Of a DNA stretch of 64,000 nucleotides, positions 11,401 to 20,300 are shown one piece after another. Made by a program: the position numbers and the translations under genes. Source of the DNA: Tenacibaculum tangerinum (GTDB lineage Bacteria > Bacteroidota > Bacteroidia > Flavobacteriales > Flavobacteriaceae). The DNA lies in the NCBI RefSeq assembly GCF_029853675.1, contig NZ_CP122539.1, positions 1,879,001 to 1,943,000 of the forward strand, read 5' to 3'. Position 1 is the first letter of the stretch. Each line of letters starts with the position of its first letter. The notes beneath the pieces are model-generated. The model had not been told where the DNA came from. It saw only the letters and a list, made by a program, of their open reading frames with translations, and made no database searches.

Positions 11401-11495
11401 GTAGGTATTTTAGCAGCAGCTACCATACCTAGTAACAAAAATGCTAAGCTTGCCATAAAAACGGCAACAGGACGGTTTATTAGAAATTTAACCAT
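8469..11495 (-). CDS. RND-family efflux pump permease (AcrB/MdtB-like)
   Basis: This 1008-residue inner-membrane proton-driven exporter starts MVKFLINRPVAVFMASLAFL (TM1). A large porter loop follows, then TM2-6 with GVGMMIDNAIIVIDNI in TM4, where the family's proton-relay Asp sits (DN rather than the DD of AcrB). A second loop and TM7-12 (VMSGVIINDSILKLHTI) complete the duplicated fold. It lies 6 nt downstream of the adaptor gene and overlaps the TolC-like gene, so the three form one pump operon. Length is normal. It belongs to the hydrophobe-type RND exporters in a broad sense; substrate is unknown. Confidence 0.93.
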   Translation of the reverse strand: MVKFLINRPVAVFMASLAFLLLGMVAAAKIPTSLMPDIPIPEITVQVSYPNNTARELETNIVRPLRNQLLQVGNLKDISSETRDGFAALKLSFEYGTNTNLAFVETNEKVDASLNYLPRDLERPKVIKASVTDIPIVNLTVSLKDDFSSEKFLELSDFTETVLKKRIEQLPDIALADISGLTKPEIVVTPDIQKLQSLGLDSNELINAIKRNNFELGNLLVQNGIYQYNFKFANPLKNKKDIQNIYLNIHNKLFQISDLASVKLQAEQNKGLIYVNGKRAIVLAVIKQADARVYELKESLDKVTQSLVEDYPNLEFTTNQDQTKLLQLSIDNLKSSLWLGSFLAILIMFFFLQDVKSPLIIAISIPVSLIVSIFFMYLFGLSINIISLSGLILGVGMMIDNAIIVIDNITQKLEEGSNLANACVRGTNEIITPLISSVLTTCSVFLPLLFLSGITGALFYDQALAVAIGLFSSLLVSIVLIPVIYNQLNKKTFKFEKWLQLKVQTQHIENWYEKGYDFFFKRKSILYGISTFFALLAVLFLLLMPYSQLPELNQNEVILNIDWNENITVEENQKRIASLFSEETNLQTVFSKVGEQQFLLQQENTKSFSEAAIYLKTNTIDEIEKLKNNLQGNINRVFKSATFSFEEPKNIFQYLFGNRKSALIAQVFSRSSLEVPPEESLPRIQRLLKKVSTTEIPLKQTAFIEVLHEKILLYDVSYDDLLHELKSTFNQNFVDNLKTAQKFIPIKLNYQQETFETMITDLFVKNKNNELIAVRNLIKTYPAQQYKTITANRSGEYLAFDVHTNKNIENKINEIQNVFKKQKDYNVRFDGSFFDIKALGNELLVVVLVAILLLYFIMAAQFESLWQPIIILLEIPIDIGGALLLLWLFGGTINVMSAIGIVVMSGVIINDSILKLHTINLLRKEGKSTHEAIKLGGKLRLKPILMTSLTTILALLPFLFIDGLGAELQKPLALTVIGGMLIGTFISLYFIPLMYALLSKKEVYEKST

Positions 11496-11501
11496 AGAGA
11501 A

Positions 11502-12565
11502 TTACTTACTTTCTGTGGTATCATCTTTTACAAAAGTAGCATTCACTTTAGCATCATGTGCTAAATTTAAGTTTCCTGAAACAATGATGGTATCCGTCAA
11601 TTTCAGCCCCTTTTTTATCGCATAACTATCTTTATTTTCTCCAGCTATTTCTACATAATTCCATTTTGCCAAATCATTTTCTTTGGTAAATACTACCTCT
11701 CTATTTGTGCGGAGGACTAACGCCTCTTTTGGAATAAGAATCACATTTTCAAGAGGTCTATTTATCAGAATTTTAGCATTCATTCCATCCAACAAACCTG
11801 TATTTTCAGAAGTTATTTTAGCTTTCATTTGTATCAATCCATTTTTATCTACTAAAGGATTGATATCTGTAATAATCCCCTCAATTTTTTGTTTTTTACC
11901 TGAAAACGATTGAATCTCAATTTTTTGACCATTGCTGATAAATCCAAATTCATTTTCTAAAACAGCAAAGGAAACTTCTAGACGATTAGGATTGATTACT
12001 GTACAAAAAACCTCTGAAGGGGTAACATAGTCTCCTATTTTTTTTCTACATTGGCTACCACTCCTGTAAAGGGTGCTTTTAAAAAAGTTTGACTGTATTG
12101 AATCCTTGCTTTTTCGAGATTATTTTTTGATTCAACCACACCACTCTTTACTTTCAAATTAGCAAGTACTTTTTCAGGTAATTTTTCTGAATCATAATTT
12201 ATTTTTTCTTCACTCAGTTTATTTTCAGACTTCTGCACATCTATCTCTGCCTTTTGAACCTCATTCTTTAACAATTCATTTTCTAGAGAAGCGATTACCC
12301 GACCATGCTTAACTTTTTCTCCATTACGTACGTTTACTGTTGCTAATTGGTTGGATGTTTTAAATCGCAATTCTGCTTTCTGAATAGCATGGATTTTACC
12401 ATTTACAATAAGCTGTTGATTAAAAGTGTCTGTGTTTATAGGTAGTACGGTTACATAGACCCCTTCTGTACTTACGGTAGTTTGTGATTCTTCTTCACTA
12501 GGCTTTTTTTCATTTTGGCAAGAAACTAAAAGCACTACAAAAAACAGTAATATAACTCTTAACAT
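11502..12565 (-). pseudogene. RND membrane-fusion (adaptor) lipoprotein, split by a -1 frameshift at an A8 run
   Basis: The N-terminal 176 codons (12565-12035) encode a lipoprotein signal (VVLLVSC), a barrel-sandwich strand (AELRFKTSNQLATVNVRNGE), coiled-coil helices and the second lipoyl half ending APFTGVVANVEKK before TAG. The next frame continues without a gap as IGDYVTPSEVFCTVINPNRL and runs to the C-terminal domain ending at 11502. The break is at an eight-A run on the coding strand (12038-12045). Nine A would restore a normal adaptor of about 354 residues. The adaptor links pump and channel, so a real break would disable the operon. A sequencing undercall or slippage is plausible because both halves look intact. 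Confidence 0.85.
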
Positions 12566-12914
12566 ATTCTCAAAAGCAAATTTATTATGGATGGTATCTT
12601 TTCTTAAAAATTAGAAGTAGCAACTTACAAAAAACTATTAAAAAATACACTTTTTTCTAAGAAAATTATTGAACTATTAAAATACCTATAAGCGATAACA
12701 TTCCCTATAATCACTAATAATAAAGGAGTTTTAAATTTTTTAAAAAACATTTATTTTTTGTTCAAAAAAGCCTTAGTTGTTATTGCTATAATACAGTTTA
12801 ACTTATTGATAATAAAATATTTATTTATAACCCCCCTCCCTTTTTAGAGCTTCTTATACCTACTTTCAACTAAAATTTTGAGACATCATGCCTTGTAATA
12901 AAAAATCTATTGCG
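12566..12914. other. gene-free stretch between two minus-strand operons
   Basis: This is 349 nt of very AT-rich sequence. It must hold the promoter of the efflux operon (near 12600) and the 3' end of the peptide/propeller operon. No convincing open frame, RNA gene or strong hairpin was seen on either strand. Confidence 0.6.
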
Positions 12915-13352
12915 CTACATCATTTTAAAATTATTTATATCAAAAATTTCACTTTCTACAACCTTAGAATTATTTAATTTCAGTATTTGAGGATATATAG
13001 ATGAAATTTTTGAATCAACAAAAAACTCTTCAGTATCAACAAGTACATTTTTCCTTTCTAAAAACTCTTTTCCTAAAGTGACTTTTAATTGTTTAATATC
13101 TTTAACATTTGTAAAAATAATTATAGTATTACTTTCATACTTATCGAAATTTTTCGCAAAAAAAAGTGTAGCACTTGTGATACATCCTCCGCAGCCCTCA
13201 TTTGGAATTAGCACTACATTATCAATTAAATTCAAATCAATTGAGTTATTTTTTGACAATTCTTTAACTCCTCTATTAAAAAGTTCTGTTTTACTTTCAT
13301 CACAACTAACATAACTAAAAACAACAAAGAAATATAAAATTAGTTTTTTCAT
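12915..13352 (-). CDS. lipoprotein with thioredoxin-like CGGC motif
   Basis: This 145-residue protein has a lipoprotein signal ending SYVSC. The mature part has a thioredoxin-like order: strand VVLIPNEGCGGC, a helix (ITSATLFFAKNF), a strand TIIIFTNV, and later YPQILKLNNSKVV, which resembles the cis-Pro strand of thioredoxin folds (SSIYPQIL). The CxxC-like CGGC directly after a hydrophobic strand suggests a thiol-disulfide or redox role at the envelope; this is inferred from pattern only. It overlaps the preceding DUF4221-like gene by 4 nt and ends the operon with two Cys-rich secreted peptides, so it may act on their disulfides. Confidence 0.65.
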   Translation of the reverse strand: MKKLILYFFVVFSYVSCDESKTELFNRGVKELSKNNSIDLNLIDNVVLIPNEGCGGCITSATLFFAKNFDKYESNTIIIFTNVKDIKQLKVTLGKEFLERKNVLVDTEEFFVDSKISSIYPQILKLNNSKVVESEIFDINNFKMM

Positions 13353-14487
13353 TTTTTTATATTAAAGAAACTGAATGTCAGTTTATTATCATTTAAGTTA
13401 TATAAATCTTTCCTTGCAATGGCTAGCCCTTTCTCATTTGGTATAATAATAGTGTGGGAATATATGGTAGAATTAAATTTTTTTTCGACTATGATATCCA
13501 AATTTTCATTTATTACAATCACAGAAAAGTCAGGAACTCTTTTCCCTTTTTTAACATCCTCTAATGAAGGTCTTAAGTAAACAATTCTGTAATACAAATT
13601 CCTGTAACTGTCTTTAATTACAGCTGTGTAATCAGAATTGGAAAGACTATAAGAATTAATATTATTCCAATTTACGTTTTCTTTGTTTCCATACTCCAAA
13701 TCATCATTCATAGGTTCATTTTTTTTGATAAAAACTTTGATTTAATACTAATTTTTTCAATTGACTCTCCTTTAAGATTGACCTTGTAAATATCGTTAAC
13801 GATAGGAAAACTTACTAATAGGTGTTCTTTATCATAAAAGCAAATACTTGGTTCATACTTGAACAAAGCTCCCCAAAATCCATCATTGTATATCTTTGGT
13901 AGTGATAGGATATCTTCACTGTAATTATTTTGAAGATTAATTTTTTTAACTAGTTTTATGTTTTGGTAATCTTTAAAATACTTTACCATTGAGCATCTTG
14001 TAAAAATATTCTGATTATCGTCATAAAGTATTGGATTCAAAACTCCATTACTTGGAAAAGTTACAAAACTCCCCTTTTCAGACACATTATATAACTCATA
14101 AGTTTTAAGTTTTTTCCCTTTTGAGTTTAGCAAAAACATTTTACCTATTTGACTTTGAAGTATAAGGATACTATCTTTGGATATAAATTTATGAGTCGAA
14201 AAAAAATCTAGGCTCCCAACACCGTCTTCTCCTTCTGAATCTAAATTTAAAACTGATGCTTTCTTTTCTTCTCCAACATATTTCACAAGTGTATTGTCAT
14301 TAATATTTAAAAAAGAAAAGAAACTCTCATTATTAAAATTTGAAAATTCTGCTGACCTTATATTAAATGTTGACTTATCATTTAATTCATAAGTTTCCTG
14401 ACCGCTATCAACAAAATCTATACCATTGGTGGTATTACTCTCGCACGAAAGAAAGACCATTAAAATATAAAATAATATTATTCTCAT
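13349..14487 (-). pseudogene. DUF4221-like beta-propeller lipoprotein, split by a -1 frameshift at an A8 run
   Basis: Translation from ATG 14487 gives a lipoprotein signal (ILMVFLSC). Propeller-like blades follow (SEGEDGVGSLDFF, SILILQSQIGKMFLLN), ending FLSKKMNL at TGA. The next frame resumes at once (NEPMNDDLEYGNKENVNW) and ends at 13349, giving about 379 residues if joined. That is a normal length for DUF4221-type proteins of Bacteroidota, which are predicted propellers. The break is exactly at eight A on the coding strand (13719-13726), and nine would restore the frame. The start at 14487 is chosen over 14553 because it places the signal peptide at the N-terminus. Upstream lie two Cys-rich peptide genes. 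Confidence 0.75.
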
Positions 14488-14502
14488 TAGTGTTTTAACA
14501 TG

Positions 14503-14531
14503 AAGCTTCACCATAAAATATGATGAAGCTT
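14503..14531 (-). promoter_or_regulatory. hairpin between peptide gene and DUF4221-like gene
   Basis: AAGCTTCA at 14503-14510 pairs with TGAAGCTT at 14524-14531 in the 62-nt gap. With no U-tract it is more likely an attenuator or an RNA-processing or stabilising hairpin than a terminator. A stronger hairpin sits at the same relative place in the paralogous operon at 16724-16750. Confidence 0.45.
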
Positions 14532-14549
14532 GTTTTTGAAACTTTATCA

Positions 14550-14792
14550 TCAATTCAGTACCGTTACAGTGCCATTACAGGCATTGCCTGACACCACTAA
14601 CATACTACAGCCATAGTTTCCACCTCCACTAGCATAACATTTGCCATAATTATCAATAGAACTGGAACTAACAGAGCACATTTGTCTTTCATCTCCTTCA
14701 TGTATGAGAGATTGAGCATCTACTATACTAACACTTTTAATAGTAATTCCACATAAAAAAAGAACACTTAAAAGAAAAATTGTTTTTTTCAT
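14550..14792 (-). CDS. small secreted Cys-rich peptide (NVEALA-like)
   Basis: This 80-residue precursor has a signal peptide that ends near SVSIVDA. The predicted mature part begins QSLIHEGDERQMC and carries four Cys and many Gly/Ser (YASGGGNYGC). It shares the motif A-Q-S-L-x-x-E-G-D with the gene just upstream, so the two are paralogues in tandem. Small exported Cys-rich peptides encoded before propeller lipoproteins are known in Bacteroidota (NVEALA-type families), and this gene has the same size and context. Membership of a named family is not certain. The role is unknown; signalling or bacteriocin-like activity is only conjecture. Confidence 0.6.
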   Translation of the reverse strand: MKKTIFLLSVLFLCGITIKSVSIVDAQSLIHEGDERQMCSVSSSSIDNYGKCYASGGGNYGCSMLVVSGNACNGTVTVLN

Positions 14793-14807
14793 AATATAAT
14801 TTTTAAA

Positions 14808-15032
14808 TTAAACACGTTTTGCTGTATTTGAACACGCAGGACCAACACTACTGGTCTTACTACAGGTATCACCAGATCCATCTTCGTTTGCTACACAATG
14901 ATATGGAGCTGTAGGAGCTGTGAGACAGATAGTAGTATCTCCTTCATATGTTAAAGACTGGGCTAAAGACATATCAATACTATATACTAAAGAAAGCACA
15001 ACAATCAAAGTGCCTAAAATTATTCTTCTCAT
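14808..15032 (-). CDS. small secreted Cys-rich peptide (NVEALA-like), first gene of operon
   Basis: This 74-residue precursor has a hydrophobic signal (IILGTLIVVLSLVYSIDMSLA), then QSLTYEGDTTIC and three more Cys (YHC, DTC, PAC), four in all. The AQSLxxEGD start of the mature part is shared with the next gene. It lies 15 nt upstream of its paralogue and about 130 nt downstream of a direct repeat that also precedes the peptide gene at 17007, so that repeat probably holds the promoter. The short Lys/Arg/Val end (NTAKRV) is unlike that of its neighbour. Function unknown. Confidence 0.6.
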   Translation of the reverse strand: MRRIILGTLIVVLSLVYSIDMSLAQSLTYEGDTTICLTAPTAPYHCVANEDGSGDTCSKTSSVGPACSNTAKRV

Positions 15033-15160
15033 CTTAAAAAATTTTAAAAATTAAACATTAACAACACCATTATAAAACTAAATTTATAACGCATTATTGG
15101 TAATAAACTTTAAAAAGAATGTATTGCAATTTTATATAAACACTCTTTCTTTTTGCCGGC

Positions 15161-15353
15161 AATTTTTAAAAAAGTTAGCTAATCTTTTTCAAAAACACCA
15201 CTAATATACAAAAAAACAGTTAAAAAACAATAAATCAGAAACTTTTTTAAAAAAAATACAAAAGTTCATACAAGTTCTTTGAGATATAACCAAAGGATGT
15301 GATATTTTGCAAAATACTTCTTATGTTTGGTGTTTTAAAATAACTTGCTATTA
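15161..15353. repeat. direct repeat copy 1, upstream region of the two-peptide operon
   Basis: This 193-bp segment matches 17137-17323 along its whole length with small indels. The 51 bp at its right end (15303-15353) are identical to 17273-17323, and shorter identical words include CAAGTTCTTTGAGATAT. Each copy lies about 130 nt upstream of a minus-strand Cys-rich peptide gene, so it is best read as a duplicated promoter/leader region, not a mobile element. The conserved end nearest the genes contains TAnCTTTTT-like words resembling a Bacteroidota -7 box. To its right (15354-15447) only the 3' flank of the next gene is found. Confidence 0.8.
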
Positions 15354-15447
15354 TGGCGGAATCCACGGTGTTAGAAGATGTTAATCATCCCCCCAAATAA
15401 TCAGTAATATCGTATAAAGAATTAACTTTATTTTATACATAAAGAAA

Positions 15448-16707
15448 CTATTTCAAATTATAAAAAAGTAAAACTGGAGATTCTGTATCCTCTATATTTA
15501 ACATTAATGAGTCCATCTCATGAGACCAAACTTGGTTATCTATATAATACTGTTTGTTTTTATCACTAATATTTTTATACTGATGAATTAACGAATTATC
15601 TATTACAGTTACACACTCATTTTTATTTATTGCTGTTGGAAATCCGAAAAAAGGCAAACCTTTAAAATCAAATTCAAAACCAGTTCCAGCAAAAACTCTT
15701 TCACTCCTTCGATCATAAAAAACAGAAAAATCAATTCCTCCAAAGTTTCTAAAAGAAGTACCAATCCAATTATTTGATACAAAATGGTTTCCGTTTGAAA
15801 ATAGCTTATTATCTTTTCTACGATTACTAATAAACTTAGAGGCTTCCATAACAAAGTCTTCGTTAGGAATTTCGTAATTACCTAAATCGAATTTTACTAA
15901 TGATATAAATTCATAACCTTTTTCTTTTCTATTCAATTCGTAGATTTGATTTTTAAATCTCGGAAAGTAAGATAATGTATCATTGTTAAAACCAAAATAA
16001 TCCCTACTGTAAAAATCGTTTATAACTGCATTCTGATTAAAAGTAAACCCTCCATATTTAGGAACTAACAAACTGTCGGTTACAATAATATCTTTATCGG
16101 AGAAAAAATCTCCAAAGTGAAAATTTGGTGCATGCTGAGGAAAGTTTACAAACCCACCTGTTCTTAACTTTCTAATATTCCCAATACGAAAAGGTAATCT
16201 TTCTGAAATAATAAATCGCCCATCAAAGCTATATTTCAAACACTTAAGATTCTCTCCATCAAAAATATAGATTTCTTTATTTTTATAATCTACATCAAAA
16301 TCATAAATGGAGGTGAACTCAGTTGGACCTCTTCCATGCTCATTAAAAACAATAATTTGTTCTCCATTTTTCCTATCAAACAAGTGTAATGATTCTGTTG
16401 TGTATTTATCTAGAAGAAAAACATAATCGTCATTAAATAAAATCTTATCTATATTTCCAATTTTATTAATGTTTTCCTTTAAGCTTAGAAAAGAAAAATT
16501 AGAAATAACATCTGAAATTTTTAATTTTTGTTCTACATATTGCTCAACATTTAGTTGTACCTGATTATCATTATTAATTGGTATATTTTTATTAGATATC
16601 GCTTTTCTATCCAACCAATCAAATTGCGAATCACGTCCTTTTTTTTCCTCTTTACAACTAGAAAACAAAAGGATTAAAAAAAATGAATATATAATTTTTT
16701 TAAACAT
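15448..16707 (-). CDS. six-bladed beta-propeller lipoprotein
   Basis: This 419-residue protein has a lipoprotein signal (LILLFSSC). The body shows the marks of the six-bladed propeller (DUF5128-like) family: ISNFSFLSLKENINKIGNID, then FDRKNGEQIIVFNEHGRGP with T-E-F, a DFDVDY blade edge, and IYIFDGENLKCLKYSFDGRF. It ends ESPVLLFYNLK, much like the end of the propeller at 20801-21943 (NPVLVLTKFKN), so the two are paralogues. It lies 54 nt downstream of a Cys-rich peptide gene, with a hairpin in between. Surface or periplasmic anchoring is inferred from the lipobox. The ligand is unknown. Confidence 0.82.
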   Translation of the reverse strand: MFKKIIYSFFLILLFSSCKEEKKGRDSQFDWLDRKAISNKNIPINNDNQVQLNVEQYVEQKLKISDVISNFSFLSLKENINKIGNIDKILFNDDYVFLLDKYTTESLHLFDRKNGEQIIVFNEHGRGPTEFTSIYDFDVDYKNKEIYIFDGENLKCLKYSFDGRFIISERLPFRIGNIRKLRTGGFVNFPQHAPNFHFGDFFSDKDIIVTDSLLVPKYGGFTFNQNAVINDFYSRDYFGFNNDTLSYFPRFKNQIYELNRKEKGYEFISLVKFDLGNYEIPNEDFVMEASKFISNRRKDNKLFSNGNHFVSNNWIGTSFRNFGGIDFSVFYDRRSERVFAGTGFEFDFKGLPFFGFPTAINKNECVTVIDNSLIHQYKNISDKNKQYYIDNQVWSHEMDSLMLNIEDTESPVLLFYNLK

Positions 16708-16723
16708 ACTTTTTTAATGTAAA

Positions 16724-16750
16724 ACGAGGATAGAATAATTCTATCCTCGT
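16724..16750 (-). promoter_or_regulatory. strong hairpin between peptide gene and propeller gene
   Basis: Thirteen bases, 16724-16736, pair perfectly with 16738-16750, but no proper U-tract follows on the minus strand. Its position between the peptide and its propeller partner suggests partial termination or mRNA stabilisation, giving more peptide than propeller. Confidence 0.6.
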
Positions 16751-16761
16751 CTTATAATTTT

Positions 16762-17007
16762 TTAACTACAAGAACTGTTCCAAGTACAAAGCCCCCAACT
16801 ACTTACACACTTGCGCATTGTAGCTTGATATGTTGTTGACTCTTCGTATGTAATAATGTAATTCCATCCAACTGTTTTTGTCGCAGTACATTCTACAGTT
16901 GTGCTTTTCCACTCATCTAAAGAAGCTTCTGCAGTTTCAGTTTTAGTTAGCATGTTTGCCGAAAATAAAACTCCCGAAAAAGCTAATAAAATTAAGAATT
17001 TTTTCAT
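16762..17007 (-). CDS. small secreted Cys-rich peptide (NVEALA-like)
   Basis: This 81-residue precursor has a signal of about 25 residues (FLILLAFSGVLFSANML), then a TETAEAS stretch that resembles the NVEALA-type cleavage region. The mature part has four Cys: VEC, RKC, GLC and a final SSC just before the end. It is Trp/Ser/Thr-rich (SSWGLCTWNSSCS). It is the first gene of a two-gene unit with the propeller lipoprotein at 16707, and its upstream region is copy 2 of the direct repeat. It is not close in sequence to the peptides at 14550-15032, yet Cys number and context agree. Function unknown. Confidence 0.62.
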   Translation of the reverse strand: MKKFLILLAFSGVLFSANMLTKTETAEASLDEWKSTTVECTATKTVGWNYIITYEESTTYQATMRKCVSSWGLCTWNSSCS

Positions 17008-17136
17008 TTCTATTCTATTTTAAAAGTTAAACAAAACCATACTTTCATTTTGTAAAAAATAAAGTAATAGTCCAAATAAAAAGTAAAAAATAAAGAATGC
17101 TGCACAACTTTTTTTAATATTCTTTTCTTTAACTAA

Positions 17137-17323
17137 AATTTTTAAAAAGGTAGCTAATCTTTTTCAAAAACATCACTAATATACAAAAAAATTAAACCAC
17201 AATAGATTAGAAACTTTTTAAAAAAAACAAAATGTTTACACAAGTTCTTTGAGATATCACCAAATGACGTGGTATTTTGCAAAATACTTCTTATGTTTGG
17301 TGTTTTAAAATAACTTGCTATTA
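17137..17323. repeat. direct repeat copy 2, upstream region of the peptide/propeller operon
   Basis: This 187-bp copy matches 15161-15353; its right-hand 51 bp are identical. It ends at the A of TTGCTATTA, after which the sequence changes abruptly into the reading frame of the RND gene. The repeat therefore stops inside, or at the very first codons of, a plus-strand gene, as expected if a block containing this operon was moved or duplicated next to it. Confidence 0.8.
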
Positions 17324-20300
17324 AGAACCAACGTAACATATCAACATTTAAAACACTCATCTTCTTTTTTATATTGAGCTTTTTGGGTTTTTTTGTTATT
17401 CCTAAACTCTCGGTTCGCCTAAACCCAAGTAATTCTTTACCTTCAATAGCTGTAAGTTATAATTGGGCTAACGCATCACCTTACGTTCTAGAAAGAGATG
17501 TAACTAGTATTTTAGAAGGAGGATTCAGCACGATAAAAGGGCTGACCAAGTTAAGCTCCACATCATCTAAAAATAGCGGGAGTATCACATTAGAATTTGA
17601 TAAATATACCTCTGTAGACCATGTGCGTTTTGAAATAGCCACGATTATTCGACAACTCTATAAGAAACTTCCCGAACGGGTTAGTTATCCGACAATTAGT
17701 GTGAACAAACCCAATGAAAATAAACAGCAGCGTACTTTTTTATCGTATAGCATCAATGCTCCTCAAACACCTTTTGTAATTCAAGAAACGGTAAAAAACC
17801 AAATAGAACCCAATATTGGAGCTATTCAAGGCGTAGATAAAACTAAAGTATACGGCGCTACACCCAAAGAGTATGTTATTAACTACAATTTTGGTATCCT
17901 GAAACAACTTAAGATTAGTAGACAAGATATCATTACCGCACTACAGTTACAATTTAAAAAAGAAAGTTTAGGTTCTATTTTTTACCAAAAACAATACATT
18001 ACTTTAGCTATTCATTCTGAAAAGAAAATAAACTGGCACATTCCTGTAAAAAAAATAGAAAATCGACTCATTTATTTAGACGATATAACTACCATTAAAG
18101 AGCTAGAACAAGAAGCACAAAGTTATTTTAGAGTCAATGGAAAAAATACGATTACACTTTCTGTATTTGCCACAAAGAATGCCAATACGATTGTTTTAGC
18201 AAAGCAAGTAGCTAACAAGCTTCAAGAATTACAACAACAATTACCCAGCAACTATTCCATTATTGAAACGTATAATGCTACAGAATATTTAGAAACAGAA
18301 TTGAATAAAATATATGAGCGAACCGCATATACCTTAGCTATTTTATTACTTTTTATACTATTGATAAGTCGTAGTTTTAAGCACTTATGGATAACAATAA
18401 TAAGTGTAACCTGTAATTTGGGAATTGCTTTTTTAGGCTACTTTTTTTTAGGGGTGGAAATACAGTTGTATTCCTTGGCAGGAATTACTATTTCTCTTGG
18501 TTTAATCGTTGATAACAGTATTGTAATGATTGACCATATAAAAAAACAAGGCAATACTCACGTTTTTATTCCTATTTTAGCGTCTACTCTGACTACCATT
18601 GGCGCACTAAGTGTTATTTATTTTTTAGACGATACCTACAAAGTAAATTTAATTGACTTTGCTTTGGTTATCATTATCAACTTGGGGGTCTCATTGTTTA
18701 TTGCGTTATTCTTAATTCCTGCTTTATTAGAAAAGATTTCACTACAAAAAACAACACCAAAAAGACTAGGATTAATTATTCAAAAAAGGTTTTATAGCTT
18801 TTATGAAGTATTGTTAAAATTTTTATTACGATTTAAAAAAGTAACCATCGTTATAATTATTTTAATTTTTGGAGTTCCTTTTTTTATGTTACCTCAAAAA
18901 TTAGAAAATAATAAAACTTTTTTAGAAAAAACCTACAATACCACCCTTGGAAATGAGTGGTATCGAGAAAATGTTCGTCCGTACATTGACAGATATTTAG
19001 GCGGTAGTTTTCGTCTCTTTAACTACTATGTTTTTGAAAATGCCTACTATAGCAGAAATGAAGAAACAAAATTATATGTATCTGCCTCTATGGAAAAAGG
19101 AACCACAGTACACCAAATGAATGAAGCTTTCTTAAAGATTGAAAATTATTTGCAGCCCTTCACTGAAATCAAACAATATACTACCACCGTATATAGCGGT
19201 GATTATGCTCGAATGGAAATCAGTTTCAATGAGGGTTTTCGAGAATCTTCTTTTCCATTTATTTTAAAGGCACGTTTGGTTAGAAAGGCTTTAGATTTAG
19301 GAGGTATTGACTGGAATATTTATGGTGTTGGCAATGGTTTTAATAATGGTGGTGGGAACAATGAGGTTGTTGATTTTACAGTAGAAGCTAAAGGCTATAA
19401 TTATGATAATTTGAATATTTGGGCAGATACATTAAAAGTAGCTCTATTAAAACATCCAAGAATACAGAAGGTAATTGTAAAAGAAAACTCGTATTGGTCT
19501 AGAAAACCATCATATGAATACCTTTTTACTTTAGATAAAGAGCAAGTAGCTTTGCAAAAAAGTAATCCCTCAAAAATATTTGAAGAATTAAAATCGTTGA
19601 CCCTTTCAAAACAATCGGATATTTCTTTAAATATCCAAGGAAAATACGCTCCTATACGCTTAGAGTCTCATAATTCTAAACAATTTGATATTTGGAATAT
19701 TACCAACACACCTATAGATAGTTTACACACGCCCATTGTGTTAGAAGATATTACTACTATTCAAAAAGAAAGAGAAGAAGAAAGTATTTATAAAGAAAAC
19801 CAAGAATACATACGATTGGTACAATTTCAATACACCGGGTCTCCTAAATTTGGAGCAAAATTCTTAAAAGAAAAGTTAACAGAATTAGAAAAAAAACTAC
19901 CGCTTGGTTACCAGTTTGAAAACGCTCAAAGAAAATGGTTTTTGAATGACGATAAAAACAATAACTACACGTTATTATTATTGTTGATATTGGTTATTAT
20001 TTATTTTATTTGCGCTATTTTATTTGAAAGCCTCAAACAACCTTTTATTATTTTAAGTGTGATCCCTATTTCTTTTATTGGAGTATTTTTGACATTTTAC
20101 TTTTTTGATTTTAATTTTGATCAGGGCGGATTGGCAAGTTTTGTATTGTTAAGTGGTATCACTGTAAACGCCTCTATTTTTATTATCAATGGTTTTAATA
20201 AATTAAAAAAAGAATTTCCAAAACATAATTATATGTATTTATATATTGAAGCTTTCAAGCAAAAAATATTTCCAATTACTTTAACAATAATATCTACCAT

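Noticed and set aside
15354..15400. Short VLEDV-like frame next to repeat copy 1 as a piece of an RND gene
   Set aside because: Only five residues recall RND sequences; too short to separate from chance.
17154..17360. 68-codon minus-strand frame
   Set aside because: It lies in the direct repeat, is broken in the other copy, and resembles no protein; the noncoding leader explains the conservation better.
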